DNA from: Ponticoccus alexandrii
GTDB taxonomy: Bacteria; Pseudomonadota; Alphaproteobacteria; Rhodobacterales; Rhodobacteraceae
Length of the DNA: 64,000 bases
NCBI RefSeq assembly: GCF_016806125.1
Contig: NZ_CP047169.1
Location: forward strand, 62,001-126,000
Reading direction: 5' to 3'
Positions within the stretch are counted from its first letter, which is position 1; every line of letters begins with the position of its first letter. Under the pieces are notes generated by a model. It was not told the DNA's origin. It saw nothing but the letters and a program-made list of their open reading frames with translations, and did no database searches. Shown piece after piece: positions 48,226 through 59,700 of this stretch. Position numbers and translations under genes: made by a program.

Positions 48226-48560
48226 CTACTTTCCGGACGCGTCGCGGTAACGGGCCACAAATTCCGCAACGCCCTTGCGCAGTTCGGCCTGCGGACGGTA
48301 ACCCCCTGCGATCTGTAAAAACGTAGCATCGGCCCTGATGGCCGGACCGTCGCCGGGCTGCATCCCCATCAGGTTGCCCCGATCCGAGTCTGCTCGATCA
48401 CTTCGATAAATTCAGGCGGATGCAGGCTTCCGGAAGTGCCGATGTTGACCAACCGTTACGACCCCTCCGGCGACAGGCTGCCCCTCGGAACGATGTCGTC
48501 ATCGCTGGCCGGGCGCACGGGCAAGGCGGTCATCAGCAGGCGGCCTACCGCGACGGTTCC
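48226..48560 (-). pseudogene. UDP-glucuronate 4-epimerase-like pseudogene, C-terminal fragment
   Basis: On the minus strand three frames together give the end of an extended SDR sugar epimerase: RGSLSPEGS then a stop, RLVNIGTSGSLHPPEFIEVI, and after a frameshift NLMGMQPGDGPAIRADATFL, then GGYRPQAELRKGVAEFVARY and a stop at 48226. These match the D-S-L-S-P, V-N-I-G-N-x-x-P-V-x-L-x-x-F-I, L-M-x-M-Q-P-G-D-V-P-A-T-x-A-D and G-Y-x-P-x-T-x-x-x-x-G-V-x-x-F-V-x-W-Y-R blocks of UDP-glucuronate epimerases. Only about the last third of the protein remains. It directly follows rfbB and suggests a lost polysaccharide locus. Confidence 0.68.
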
Positions 48561-48594
48561 GTTGCCCCCCGGCCCATCGCGCCACAGACCAGGA

Positions 48595-49647
48595 TCATCC
48601 TGCAACCCCAAGCCGCTGTCCCACTCCCTGCCGGGCCTGCAAGGTGCGCCACCAGGCTTCGTTGTCAAGATACCAGGCCACCGTGCGCCGCAATCCCTCT
48701 TCGATCGTAATCGACGGCCTCCAGCCCAGTTCCTCGCGCAGCCGCGACGGATCAATGGCATAGCGCGCGTCGTGTCCCGGCCGGTCGGTGACAAAGGTGA
48801 TCTGATCGCGGTACGGTCGGCCATCCGCACGCGGGCGCTGCGCATCGAGGATACCGCAGAGCGTATGCACCAGTTCCAGATTGGTGCGCTCGTTCTCGCC
48901 GCCGATATTGTACGAACGGCCTGCCTGCCCCCGTTCCAGCACCAACAGCAGCGCGTCCGCATGGTCTTCGACATAAAGCCAATCGCGAATGTTCGAGCCG
49001 TCTCCGTAGATCGGAAGCGATTTGCCGGAAAGGGCGTTCAGGATGATGACGGGGATCAGCTTTTCCGGAAAGTGATAGGGGCCGTAGTTGTTGGAGCAGT
49101 TGGTTAGAACCACCGGCAAGCCGTATGTCTCGTGCCAGGCGCGCACGAGATGATCCGACGCCGCCTTGGAGGCGGAGTAGGGGCTGCGCGGATCATAGGC
49201 GGTCTCTTCGGTAAACAGCACGTCCGGATCGGCGGGCAACGAGCCGAAGACCTCGTCGGTGGAAATGTGGTGAAAGCGGAACCCCTCGGGCCGACCCCGG
49301 TCGAGCCAGTGGCTGCGGGCCGCTTCGAGCATGTTGTAGGTGCCGGTGACGTTGGTTTCGATAAAGGCACCGGGGCCGTCGATGGATCTGTCCACGTGAG
49401 ATTCCGCCGCGAGGTGCATGATCGCATCGGGGGCATGCCGCGCGAGGATAGCGTCCAGCGCCGCACGGTCGCGGATGTCGGCCCGCTCGAAGACGTAATC
49501 CGGGCTGTCCGCGACACTGGCAACGTTGTCGAGGCATGCGGCATAGGTCAGCGCGTCGAGGTTGACGACCCTGTGCCCGCGCGCGATGGCCAGCCGCACG
49601 ACCGCAGAACCGATGAACCCGGCGCCGCCCGTGATCAAGAGCTTCAT
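48595..49647 (-). CDS. rfbB: dTDP-glucose 4,6-dehydratase RfbB
   Basis: A 350-aa extended SDR enzyme making dTDP-4-dehydro-6-deoxyglucose, the second step towards dTDP-rhamnose and related sugars. Visible: the NAD loop GGAGFIG (7-13), [11 protein letters not shown] with Thr130, Asp131 and Glu132 of the catalytic T-D-E triad, YSASK (Tyr157, Lys161), and [26 protein letters not shown] precedes the ATG. The other rhamnose genes (rfbA, C, D) are absent here and an epimerase pseudogene follows, so this may be a survivor of a broken surface-polysaccharide cluster that relies on genes elsewhere. Confidence 0.94.
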   Translation of the reverse strand: MKLLITGGAGFIGSAVVRLAIARGHRVVNLDALTYAACLDNVASVADSPDYVFERADIRDRAALDAILARHAPDAIMHLAAESHVDRSIDGPGAFIETNVTGTYNMLEAARSHWLDRGRPEGFRFHHISTDEVFGSLPADPDVLFTEETAYDPRSPYSASKAASDHLVRAWHETYGLPVVLTNCSNNYGPYHFPEKLIPVIILNALSGKSLPIYGDGSNIRDWLYVEDHADALLLVLERGQAGRSYNIGGENERTNLELVHTLCGILDAQRPRADGRPYRDQITFVTDRPGHDARYAIDPSRLREELGWRPSITIEEGLRRTVAWYLDNEAWWRTLQARQGVGQRLGVAG

Positions 49648-50390
49648 GAGAAGAGTTTCCTTGGTGTTGCAATGCGCCGTTGCAGCCCGGCATCCCCTGC
49701 CCTGCCCACGGCTGCTCTTGTTTCCGACTGCGGCGAGACGCCGGGGCCGTTTGCACTGAGGTGGGTCTTCATGGGATTCCGTGAAAAGCGTTGGGCCTTA
49801 TCCCGGTTCGGGCGTCGACAGCCTGCGGTCTAAGGGGGGATTTGACAAGGGCCCGCCCCCCGGTAGGCGGTGATCTGTGCGCTCAGGTCGCGCAGGAGAT
49901 CCCGCAAGCGGACGCAGAGCGGAAAGCCGCAACGAACACTCCAGGCCGCTGCGCAGCGCGCCGTTTGATGCCCTGCAATTTCCGCAAAAAACGGGCCGCG
50001 TTTACTTCCAGTAGCCGTGCGGTATTACGGCACCCAAGGCGTAATGATATTTTTCAAATATACGATTAACAGCGAAATACAATCATAGGTTGAAATTGGG
50101 TGGGCTATAGCGGCCTATGTGCAAACTCCTCGAAGATTCTACTATTAGCTGATTAATAATCACGAATACAACTTATGCGATAACTCCGCCGGATCCGTCC
50201 CGATTTCTGGGTTATTTTCCTGACAACCCCTGCAAGAATGGTGCATCTGGGCGAAAGTCACGGCGTTTCGGCCAAAACACTCGGGGGCGGCGACACAAAC
50301 CGTCTCGGCCCCAGATTGCTCGTGCGATGACTTGAAAATTCATATATTTCAAACACTACAGAGGATTTTTACGCCTCGGCAGAATTTCTA
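49648..50390. other. AT-rich intergenic region upstream of the giant adhesin
   Basis: No gene is supportable. From about 50030 to 50450 the DNA is visibly AT-rich (for example ATATTTTTCAAATATACG) against the GC-rich surroundings. It contains GATTAATAATC (50151-50161), whose five-base arms are complementary. This looks like a long regulatory upstream region, possibly bound by a nucleoid protein. Confidence 0.5.
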
Positions 50391-50418
50391 TTGACGCAAA
50401 ACACGCGCTGGGTACAGT
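50391..50418 (+). promoter_or_regulatory. Strong sigma70-like promoter before the giant adhesin
   Basis: TTGACG (50391-50396) and TACAGT (50413-50418) with a 16-base spacer are the best -35/-10 match noticed in the window. Transcription should start near 50425, about 335 bases before the adhesin ATG. Confidence 0.55.
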
Positions 50419-50431
50419 GTTAACAAAATAC

Positions 50432-50496
50432 TAATGTGCCCATTCTTATTAAGCCTGCCGCCCCACATTAACTGGGCGGCGATCAGGGGCTTTTTT
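50432..50496 (+). terminator. Terminator-like leader element with pseudoknot potential
   Basis: GCCGCCC (50457-50463) pairs with GGGCGGC (50474-50480). AAGCC (50451-50455) can pair with GGCTT (50488-50492), and the element ends in six T (50491-50496). The 10-base loop contains CACATTA (50464-50470), which is complementary to TAATGTG (50432-50438) just upstream, allowing a pseudoknot. It would cut the leader at about 70 nt unless read through. Confidence 0.5.
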
Positions 50497-50543
50497 GAGG
50501 CGGGCGCGGCGTTCATGCACTCAAGATTTCCGCAGGGGGTTTC

Positions 50544-50597
50544 ATGATTATCAGTGAGAACATCGTTCTGTTTCCGCATACAGCCCGACATGATTGA
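50544..50597 (+). CDS. Possible 17-codon leader ORF
   Basis: ATG at 50544 preceded by CAGGGGGTTTC encodes MIISENIVLFPHTARHD and then stops. The ribosome-site match and its place between the leader terminator and the giant gene make a leader peptide possible, but a frame this short occurs easily by chance. Confidence 0.2.
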   Translation: MIISENIVLFPHTARHD

Positions 50598-50760
50598 CCA
50601 CCTTCTCGTGTGACCGCCTGAGGCGCCACCACCACTCACCCTATCGTCAAGCCGACATCGATTGACCGCCCGTTCCGTGGCGGCCCGTTCCTTTTTGCGC
50701 GTTCGCGCGTCCAATACACACGAACCACGCCGCCGCGTCGTTTGATCAGGAGTTTTCACC

Positions 50761-53700
50761 ATGTCCTTCACCGCCGCCTTCGACTACCCTTTGATCACCG
50801 ACGCCGACGACGCCCAGACAGTGACGCTGACGCTCACGTTCAGCGAGCCGATGAATATGTTAGTGCCGCCCACCGTCTCGCTGGAAGGAGGCGCCGCCGA
50901 CACACTGACCAATCCTGTCACCAGCGGTATGGGCCTCCTCGGCTGGACAAGCTCTACCACTTACGTCGTCCAATACACCGTTGACGCCGCCAGAGATCAG
51001 GAAGTCGACAACGTCACCGTGACCGTTTCGGACGCTCAGAACGCCGCCATGCTCCCGGTCGCTACGGAGTCGCAGGCCTCGACAACCGATGTGGATACGA
51101 CGGCGGATGTGGACGATGACCTCGCCGTTGCCTTCACCAACGGCGGCAGCGACATGGTCTACAACGAGTCCGAGGTCGTGACGGTAAGCATCTCCGGCCT
51201 CGACGACGATGCGACCGGCACTTTGACCATCACGTCTGACGGCGTCGACAGCACGGATGTCGTCATCACCGGGATTGTAGCGAACGGAAACGTCACCCTG
51301 ACACCTGCTCAGAAGGCCATGCTGGCAGACGGCGCGCTTACCGCATCCTTTACCGTGACGGACACGAAAAATGCCCCAAAGACCGTAAGCGCGAACAGCT
51401 ACGCTCTGGACACGGACAAACCGACCGTGACAGCCGTCACCATCACCGGAGAGGACGGCCCCGATGGCGTCATCTCCGACGCCGATGACGGCAACACCGT
51501 GACGCTCGAGATTACTTTCTCCGAGCTGATGGACACCTCGGCGCCCGTCACGGTCGCGCTCAACACGCTCGACCTCACGGAATCCGGCCGCACCTGGAAC
51601 GGCAACACGCTAGAAGTGAGCTATACCGTCGCCGACAACAACGCGGACCTGACCGACATCACCGCCGATGTGTCCGGCGCGCAGGACATCTACGGCAACA
51701 CCATGGACGCCGTGACCGGCGCATCCACCGCGACCTCCATCGACACGCTCAACCCCGTTTCCGGCGCGGGCTCGACCAGCATTGACGAGAACCCCGACGG
51801 CCTGCCGGAAAGCCCGGGCAGCACCAGCGGCACCACGCTGGCCACCTTCGATGCCGAGGACGGCGTGACCTATGCACTCGCAGAGGAGGGCAACCCCGGT
51901 GGCGCCTTTGCGATTGTCGGCAATACCCTGCAGATCGCGAATGCGACCTACCTCGACCGCGAGGGCAACGGTCCGGCGCTCGACGTGGAACTGATTGCCA
52001 CTGACGATGCCGGCAATACGACTGCCTTCACCTACACCGTGAACCTGAACGACGTGAACGACGCCCCGGTCGTCGACGCCGGACAGCCGGGTCTGGCAAA
52101 GACGCTGGCCGAACGCGCCGATGGGGCCGCGGACGAGAACAGCCCCACGGGGTTCGGCACCAATGGCGTGTTCACTTTCACCGATGACGATGCCACCGAC
52201 AGCCACACGGTCGGCGTCCTGTCCACCGTGCGCGACGGCGAAGGGGAGATCATTGGCGACCCGCTCGGCTTCCTCTCCGCCGGCCTGTCGGGCACCAAGC
52301 AGATCAGCTGGACCTTCGGCGGCCTGAACGCCGGCGACATGGCACTGGTCGATGCGCTGGCCCTGGGCGAGAGCATCGTGCAGGTGTTCACGATCACCAT
52401 CAACGATGGCGATACCGTCACCAATCAGAACATCACCGTCACCATCACCGGCACCAACGACGACCCGGTGATCACCGTGGCCGACGCGGAGCCCGTCTCG
52501 GAAACCGTTACCGGCGCTCAGGCTACCGGCACGATCAGCTTCACCGACGTCGACCTCAGCGACGAGCCGACCGTCTCGACGGCCTTCACCTCCGCGACCT
52601 ACACCGCCGCCGATGACGAAACCGTTTTGACGCTGCCCGAGGGCAAGGAAGCCGCGCTCGCCGCCCTCTTGACGCTGGACCCGGTCTCCGGCACGCCCGG
52701 CACCAACAACGGGTCCGTCGGCTGGTCCTATTCCGTCGACGCCGCCACCGTCGACTTCCTCGCTGAAGGCGAAACCGTCGTGCTGACCTACACCGCCGCC
52801 GTCGATGACGGCAACGGCGGCACGGACGAACAGACCTTCACCGTCACCATCACCGGCACCAACGACGCGCCGGTGATCACCGGCGCAAGCTCGGCTTCCG
52901 TCTCGGAAACCGAGATGGGCGCAGAGGCCTCGGGCACCATCACCTTTACCGACGTCGACCTCAGCGACAGGCCCGAGGTCACGACCGAGTTCACCTCGGC
53001 GATCTACAGCGCGGGCACCCTCGAACCAGAGCAGCAGACCGCGCTTGCCGCCGCCCTGACGCTGACCCCCGATACCGAGAATGCCAACGACGGCTCGGTC
53101 GGCTGGGCATACTCGGTCGGCGATGCCGCTGTCGACTTCCTCGCCGCTGGCGAAACCGTCGTGCTGACCTACACCGCCACCGTCGATGACGGCGAAGGCG
53201 GCACCGCCACGCAGGACTTCACCGTCACCATCACCGGCACCAACGACGCGCCGGTGATCACCGGCGCAAGCTCGGCTTCCGTCTCGGAAACCGAGATGGG
53301 CGCAGAGGCCTCGGGCACCATCACCTTTACCGACGTCGACCTCAGCGACAGGCCCGAGGTCACGACCGAGTTCACCTCGGCGACCTACAGCGCGGGCACC
53401 CTCGAAGCAGAGCAGCAGACCGCGCTTGCCGCCGCCCTGACGCTGACCCCCGATACCGAGAATGCCAACGACGGCTCGGTCGGCTGGGCATACTCGGTCG
53501 GCGATGCCGCTGTCGACTTCCTCGCTGACGGCGAAACCGTCGTGCTGACCTACACCGCCGCCGTCGATGACGGCAACGGCGGCACGGACGAACAGACCTT
53601 CACCGTCACCATCACCGGCACCAACGACGCGCCGGTGATCACCGGCGCAAGCTCGGATTCCGTCTCGGAAACCGAGATGGGCGCAGAGGCCTCGGGCACG

Positions 53701-56700
53701 ATCACCTTTACCGACGTCGACCTCAGCGACAGGCCCGAGGTCACGACCGAGTTCACCTCGGCGATCTACAGCGCGGGCACCCTCGAACCAGAGCAGCAGA
53801 CCGCGCTTGCCGCCGCCCTGACGCTGACCCCCGATACCGAGAATGCCAACGACGGCTCGGTCGGCTGGGCATACTCGGTCGGCGATGCCGCTGTCGACTT
53901 CCTCGCTGAAGGCGAAACCGTCGTGCTGACCTACACCGCCGCCGTCGATGACGGCAACGGCGGCACGGACGAACAGACCTTCACCGTCACCATCACCGGC
54001 ACCAACGACGCGCCGGTGATCACCGGCGCAAGCTCGGCTTCCGTCTCGGAAACCGAGATGGGCGCAGAGGCCTCGGGCACGATCACCTTTACCGACGTCG
54101 ACCTCAGCGACAGGCCCGAGGTCACGACCGAGTTCACCTCGGCGATCTACAGCGCGGGCACCCTCGAACCAGAGCAGCAGACCGCGCTTGCCGCCGCCCT
54201 GACGCTGACCCCCGATACCGAGAATGCCAACGACGGCTCGGTCGGCTGGGCATACTCGGTCGGCGATGCCGCTGTCGACTTCCTCGCTGAAGGCGAAACC
54301 GTCGTGCTGACCTACACCGCCGCCGTCGATGACGGCAACGGCGGCACGGACGAACAGACCTTCACCGTCACCATCACCGGCACCAACGACGCGCCGGTGA
54401 TCACCGGCGCAAGCTCGGCTTCCGTCTCGGAAACCGAGATGGGCGCAGAGGCCTCGGGCACGATCACCTTTACCGACGTCGACCTCAGCGACAGGCCCGA
54501 GGTCACGACCGAGTTCACCTCGGCGATCTACAGCGCGGGCACCCTCGAACCAGAGCAGCAGACCGCGCTTGCCGCCGCCCTGACGCTGACCCCCGATACC
54601 GAGAATGCCAACGACGGCTCGGTCGGCTGGGCATACTCGGTCGGCGATGCCGCTGTCGACTTCCTCGCCGCTGGCGAAACCGTCGTGCTGACCTACACCG
54701 CCACCGTCGATGACGGCGAAGGCGGCACCGCCACGCAGGACTTCACCGTCACCATCACCGGCACCAACGACGCGCCGGTGATCACCGTCACGAATCCCGT
54801 CGCGGATACCGAGGGTGACTCTCTGGTGTTCGGCGAAACCGGCACGAGCGCCGCGCCCGAAGACGTCGTGTCCATCGACCTGAGCAGCGACACCGTCGAC
54901 GGCTCCCCCGAAGGCACACCGATCATCGACATCGTGGATGTGGATCAGAGCGATACGCAATCGGTCACCATCACCGGCGTGACCGACACCACGGCGGGCA
55001 GCGTCCTGACCGCCATCAACGCCACCTCTGCCGAGATCGAGGAGCTGTTCACCACCGACGGCAGCACCGTGTCCTATGATCGCAACGCTATCCTCTTCGA
55101 CCGCCTGCAAAGCGGCCAGTCGATCACCGTCGGTGTGGCGGTTTCGATCACATCGGGTCCCGATACGGAAACCCGGACCGTCACCCTGACCATCGACGGC
55201 GCCAATGACGCGCCCTATTTCACCAACCCCGGGGCCGAATTCGACGGCGACATCACCGAGGGCGTGGATGCGGTCGGAGGCGTCTACAGCGCCCAGCTCA
55301 GCATCAGCTACGACGACGTCGAACTGGGCGACACGCATAACGCCAGCATTCAGGCGATCTCTGATGGCGAAACCCCTGCGCTCGGCGACTACATCGGCAC
55401 CTTCGCGGTCGGCTTCCCGTCGAACGCGACGGGCACGAACGTGGGCGAAGTCCTGTTCAACTTCACCCTCGACGAGGCCCTGATCGAGAACCTCAGCGCC
55501 GACCAAACCATTGTCCAGAAGTACAATGTGTCGGTGATCGACAACAGCGGCGCCTCTGTCGTCCGGCCCATCACCATCACCATTCAGGGCAGCAATGACG
55601 GCCCGGTCATCACGGCAGTCAACGACGATGACGGTCGGTCGATCATCGAGGACAGCTACTTGGTTGTCAGCGATGCGGTCACGACCCAACTGCTGACCGG
55701 CACGGTCGAGTTCGACGATATCGACACCAACAGCCTTGCCGCTGCCGATGGCGCTGCGGACACCCACAGCATCACCGCAAGCCTCACCTCCGCAACGCTG
55801 GGCATGGAAGACGCGTCCGGTCGCCTTGCCGCGGCCTATACCGGCGCGACCGCGCTGACCTTTGACGTCACCGCCGCGAACGTGGCCCAGACCGTCGCCA
55901 ACAGCGCAGGCTGGACCTTCACCATCACCGACGGCGACTTCGACTTCCTCGCCGACGGGGACGAGCTGGAACTGACCTACACCATCACGGTCACGGACGA
56001 GGCAGGCGCCACAGCCACCCAGGATGTCACTTTCACCATCACCGGCACCAACGATGCGCCGGTGCTGGAAGACATCACGGCGGCCACGCTCACCGATACG
56101 GCCGTAGCCGACACCTTTGACGGTATCGGCGGCACGCTGGTGGGATCGGACGTCGATGACAACGCGACGCTGAGCTACTCGGCCAGCGATGCGGACGAGG
56201 ACACGAGCCTTTCGGGCTTCGACCAGTCGGTCTCGAACGCCTTTGGCACGCTCTACCTGAACAGCACGAGCGGCGCTTATCGCTTCGTCGCCGACGCGGC
56301 CGCCGTGAATGCCCTGACGGAATCGCAGGACATTACCTTCGACCTCAGCGTCACCGACGAACACCTCGCTTCCGACACCAAAACGCTGACCATCACCCTT
56401 GCCGGTGCCAACGACGCGCCGGTTCTGGGTGCCATTGTCAACGGCACCGTCACGGACACCCCGGATGACGACACCTATGTGGACGTCACGGGCACCTTCA
56501 CGTCCACCGATATAGACACCGGGTCGACCCCAACCTACTCCGTCGTCGGCCAGGTCGAGGATAGCTCGGAGGCGGACTATACCCATTCCGTCAGCAACGC
56601 GCTTGGCACGCTGTACCTGAACGAAGGCACAGGCGCCTATCTCTTCCGCGCCGATGACACGGCGGTCGAGGCGCTGTCCGAGAACACCAGTGCCGACTTC

Positions 56701-59700
56701 GCCGTGACCGTCACCGATGACGGCGGCCTGACCAATGGCGGCACGCTGACCATCGACTTCGTCGGCGCCAACGACAACCCGCGCGGCACGGCCGATGCCG
56801 AGCTTGCAAACGGCACCGAGGACACAGCCTACACCATCAGCGAAGCCTCGCTTCTGCAAGGCTTCACCGATGCCGAAGGCGACCCGCTGTCGGTGACCAA
56901 CATCTCTGCCGACAACGGCGCAACTGTGGTCTCCGACGGCGAGGGCAGCTTTATCGTCACGCCTGCGGACGACTTCAACGGCACCGTGACGCTGACCTAC
57001 GACGTGGTCGACGACACCACCGGCATCCTCGCCTCGCAGACGCAGACCGTCTTCTTCGAAGCAACGGCTGACCCCGACACCATCGTCGGCAATAGCACCC
57101 TGGACGACAGCGTGCTCGCAGGGGGCAACCTGCTGATCGACAGCGGCATCTCTGGTGACAACTTCGCCGTGGCCCGCGACGATGTGGACGCCCCCGATCT
57201 GGAAATCGGCCTGAACGCAGCGCTGCGCCAGACCGATGAACGCTATATCGATACCAATATCGACCCCGACGGCCAGACCTATGTCGTGCCGAACGGCGCT
57301 GCGGGCGGCACAGCGCAGGACGACGGCACAACCGGAAATGCGGATGACGCCTTTGCCCGGTGGAACGTCCAGATCTCGATCGGCGCGAATATCGACGACA
57401 CCGACGGATCCAATGGCGTGATCGGAGATTTCGATTACACATTCCAGATCGAGGACCGGACAGGCTCGGAACCCACCATCATCGCCGATTTCACACTGGC
57501 AGATCTGGTGGATGGCATGAACGGGGAGACGCCTGGGTCCGGCGATGCTTTGCTTGCCTCCAGCTATTTCCAGGTCAGCTGGAACTTCGTCATGGAAATG
57601 CTTGGACTCGAGGGCTTCGACCCCGCAGAGCCCGGCCTTTACCGCGTCTCGGTGACTGCCAACGACAAGGTCGCCGGCACCGAGGTTCTGGCGAACCACA
57701 TCGACATCAAGGTCAACGAGGCCCCCGTGGCGGCGGATGACACGCTGGCGGCGACCGAGGATACCGTCCGCACCATCACCGCAGCAGAGCTGCTGGGCAA
57801 CGACACCGACGGCAACGGCGACACGCTGGTGATCCAGTCCGTCACCAGCGCGATGGGTGGCACGGCGGAACTGAGCGAAGACGGCCTGACGGTCACCTTC
57901 ACGCCGGATGCCGACTTCAACGGCGCGGCGAGCTTCACCTACATCGCCAGCGACGGCCAGATGGTGAACAGCGCGTCCAACACCGGGACCGTCACCGTCA
58001 ACGTGGCGGCGGTCAACGACGCGCCGGTCAACACCATCGGGGCGCTGACCACGGACGAGGATACCGACCTTACCCTCACCGGCCTGTCCATCGAGGACGT
58101 GGATGCCGCCAGCGGCCTCGTATCCGTGACCCTCGAGGTCGGGGAAGGCGACGGCACCATCGCCGCTGTCGCGACGACCGAGGTCACGGTGGCCGGGTCC
58201 GGCACCAACGCGATCACGCTCGAAGGCACCGTCGCCAACATCAACGCCTACCTCGCAGGCACAGGTGCGCCCGTCTTCTCGCCCGCACTGAACCTCAACG
58301 GCGACGTCACGCTGACGATGACCACCAACGACAACGGCAACACCGGCGACGGTGGGCCGCTCACAGACTCGGATTCCGTCACGATCACCGTGACTCCGGT
58401 CAACGACGTCCCGGTGGCGGTCGACTACACCGCTTCGGTGAGCGAGGATGACATCCTGTTTGGCACGATCACCGGCTCGCCGACTGAGGAGTCCGATATC
58501 CCGCTGTCGCTCTTTGCGACGGATGTGGACGGCGACATCGACCCCGCGTCGCTGTCCTTCACCGGCGCGACCATCAACGGCACATCCTACACCGCGGCAG
58601 AGGTCGGCCTGAGCTACAATCCGACGACCGGCGCCCTGAGCTTCGACGCCTCGCTCGCACTGTACCAGTCGCTGGATCAGGGTGACACGCTGGACGTGGT
58701 GGTCGGCTTCACGGTAACCGACTCCGGCAGCCTGTCGGATAGCGGCACCGCGACCTTCACCGTCACCGGCACCAACGACACGCCGGTGTTGAATGACGTG
58801 ACCATTGGCACCCTCGACGACACGCCAGCCGACGACGCCTTCGGGGACACGCCGGACATCGACGGCTCGGCCAGCACCACCATCACCGGTGCGGTCAGTG
58901 ACGCGGATGCGGACGCAACCTTCACCTACGCCATCCAGGGCGAAACCCCGACAATGGGTGCGACCGCGCTGGCCGGAGCCTTCGGCACGCTGACGCTGAA
59001 CACCGACGGCACCTACAGCTACGAAGCCGACGCGACGGCGGTGAACGCAGCCACGCCGCAGGAGGGTGCTGCCAACCTCACCGATACCTTCACCATCGTC
59101 GTAACCGACGAGTTCGGAGCCTCGGACACCGCCACCGTTACGGTCGAGATCGCCCCGGCCAACGACACGCCCGAGCTGGACACGCCGATGGCGGGCTCGA
59201 TCACGGATGACGGCTTTACCACGGACTTCGCCGATGTGACCGGAACCCTTTCCGCCACGGACCGCGACGACGCGGAAGCGCCGGAAGGACAGCTCAGCTA
59301 CGGCCTCTTCGACGGCACCGACACGGTGGCCAGCCAGACGTTCTACTATGACCGCGCCAACACCACGGTCACCACAACGAACGGGGCGGGCTTCATCGCG
59401 CTCGGTACGCTCAGCGTGACCGCGACCGGCGACTACACCTTCTCGCCGGACGACGCGGGCATCATCGCACTGCGCTCGACAGAAACCCTGTCGGTCAATG
59501 CAACCGTCATCGCGACCGATGGCGGCGGGCTCTCGGATACCGCGCCGCTGGTCATCACCATCCAAGGCGCCAACAACGCGCCCGTGGCCATCGACGACAG
59601 CCTCACGATCTTCGAAGGCGCCTTCTCCAATGCCGTCAACGTTCTGACGCGCGGCACTGCGGACAGCGACCCCGACGGCGACACCATCACCGTCTCGGCA

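Noticed and set aside
50391-50496. SAM-II riboswitch, suggested by the pseudoknot
   Set aside because: The conserved SAM-II nucleotides are not present, and the downstream gene is an adhesin rather than a methionine gene.
50388-50771. A 127-codon minus-strand frame upstream of the adhesin
   Set aside because: It crosses the best promoter and terminator candidates and has no ribosome site or recognisable motif.
51610-59565. A 2651-codon open frame antisense to the giant adhesin
   Set aside because: It mirrors the repeats and codon bias of the sense gene, has low-complexity G/R/D/V-rich text and no family motif. The sense frame has clear VCBS/cadherin signatures.
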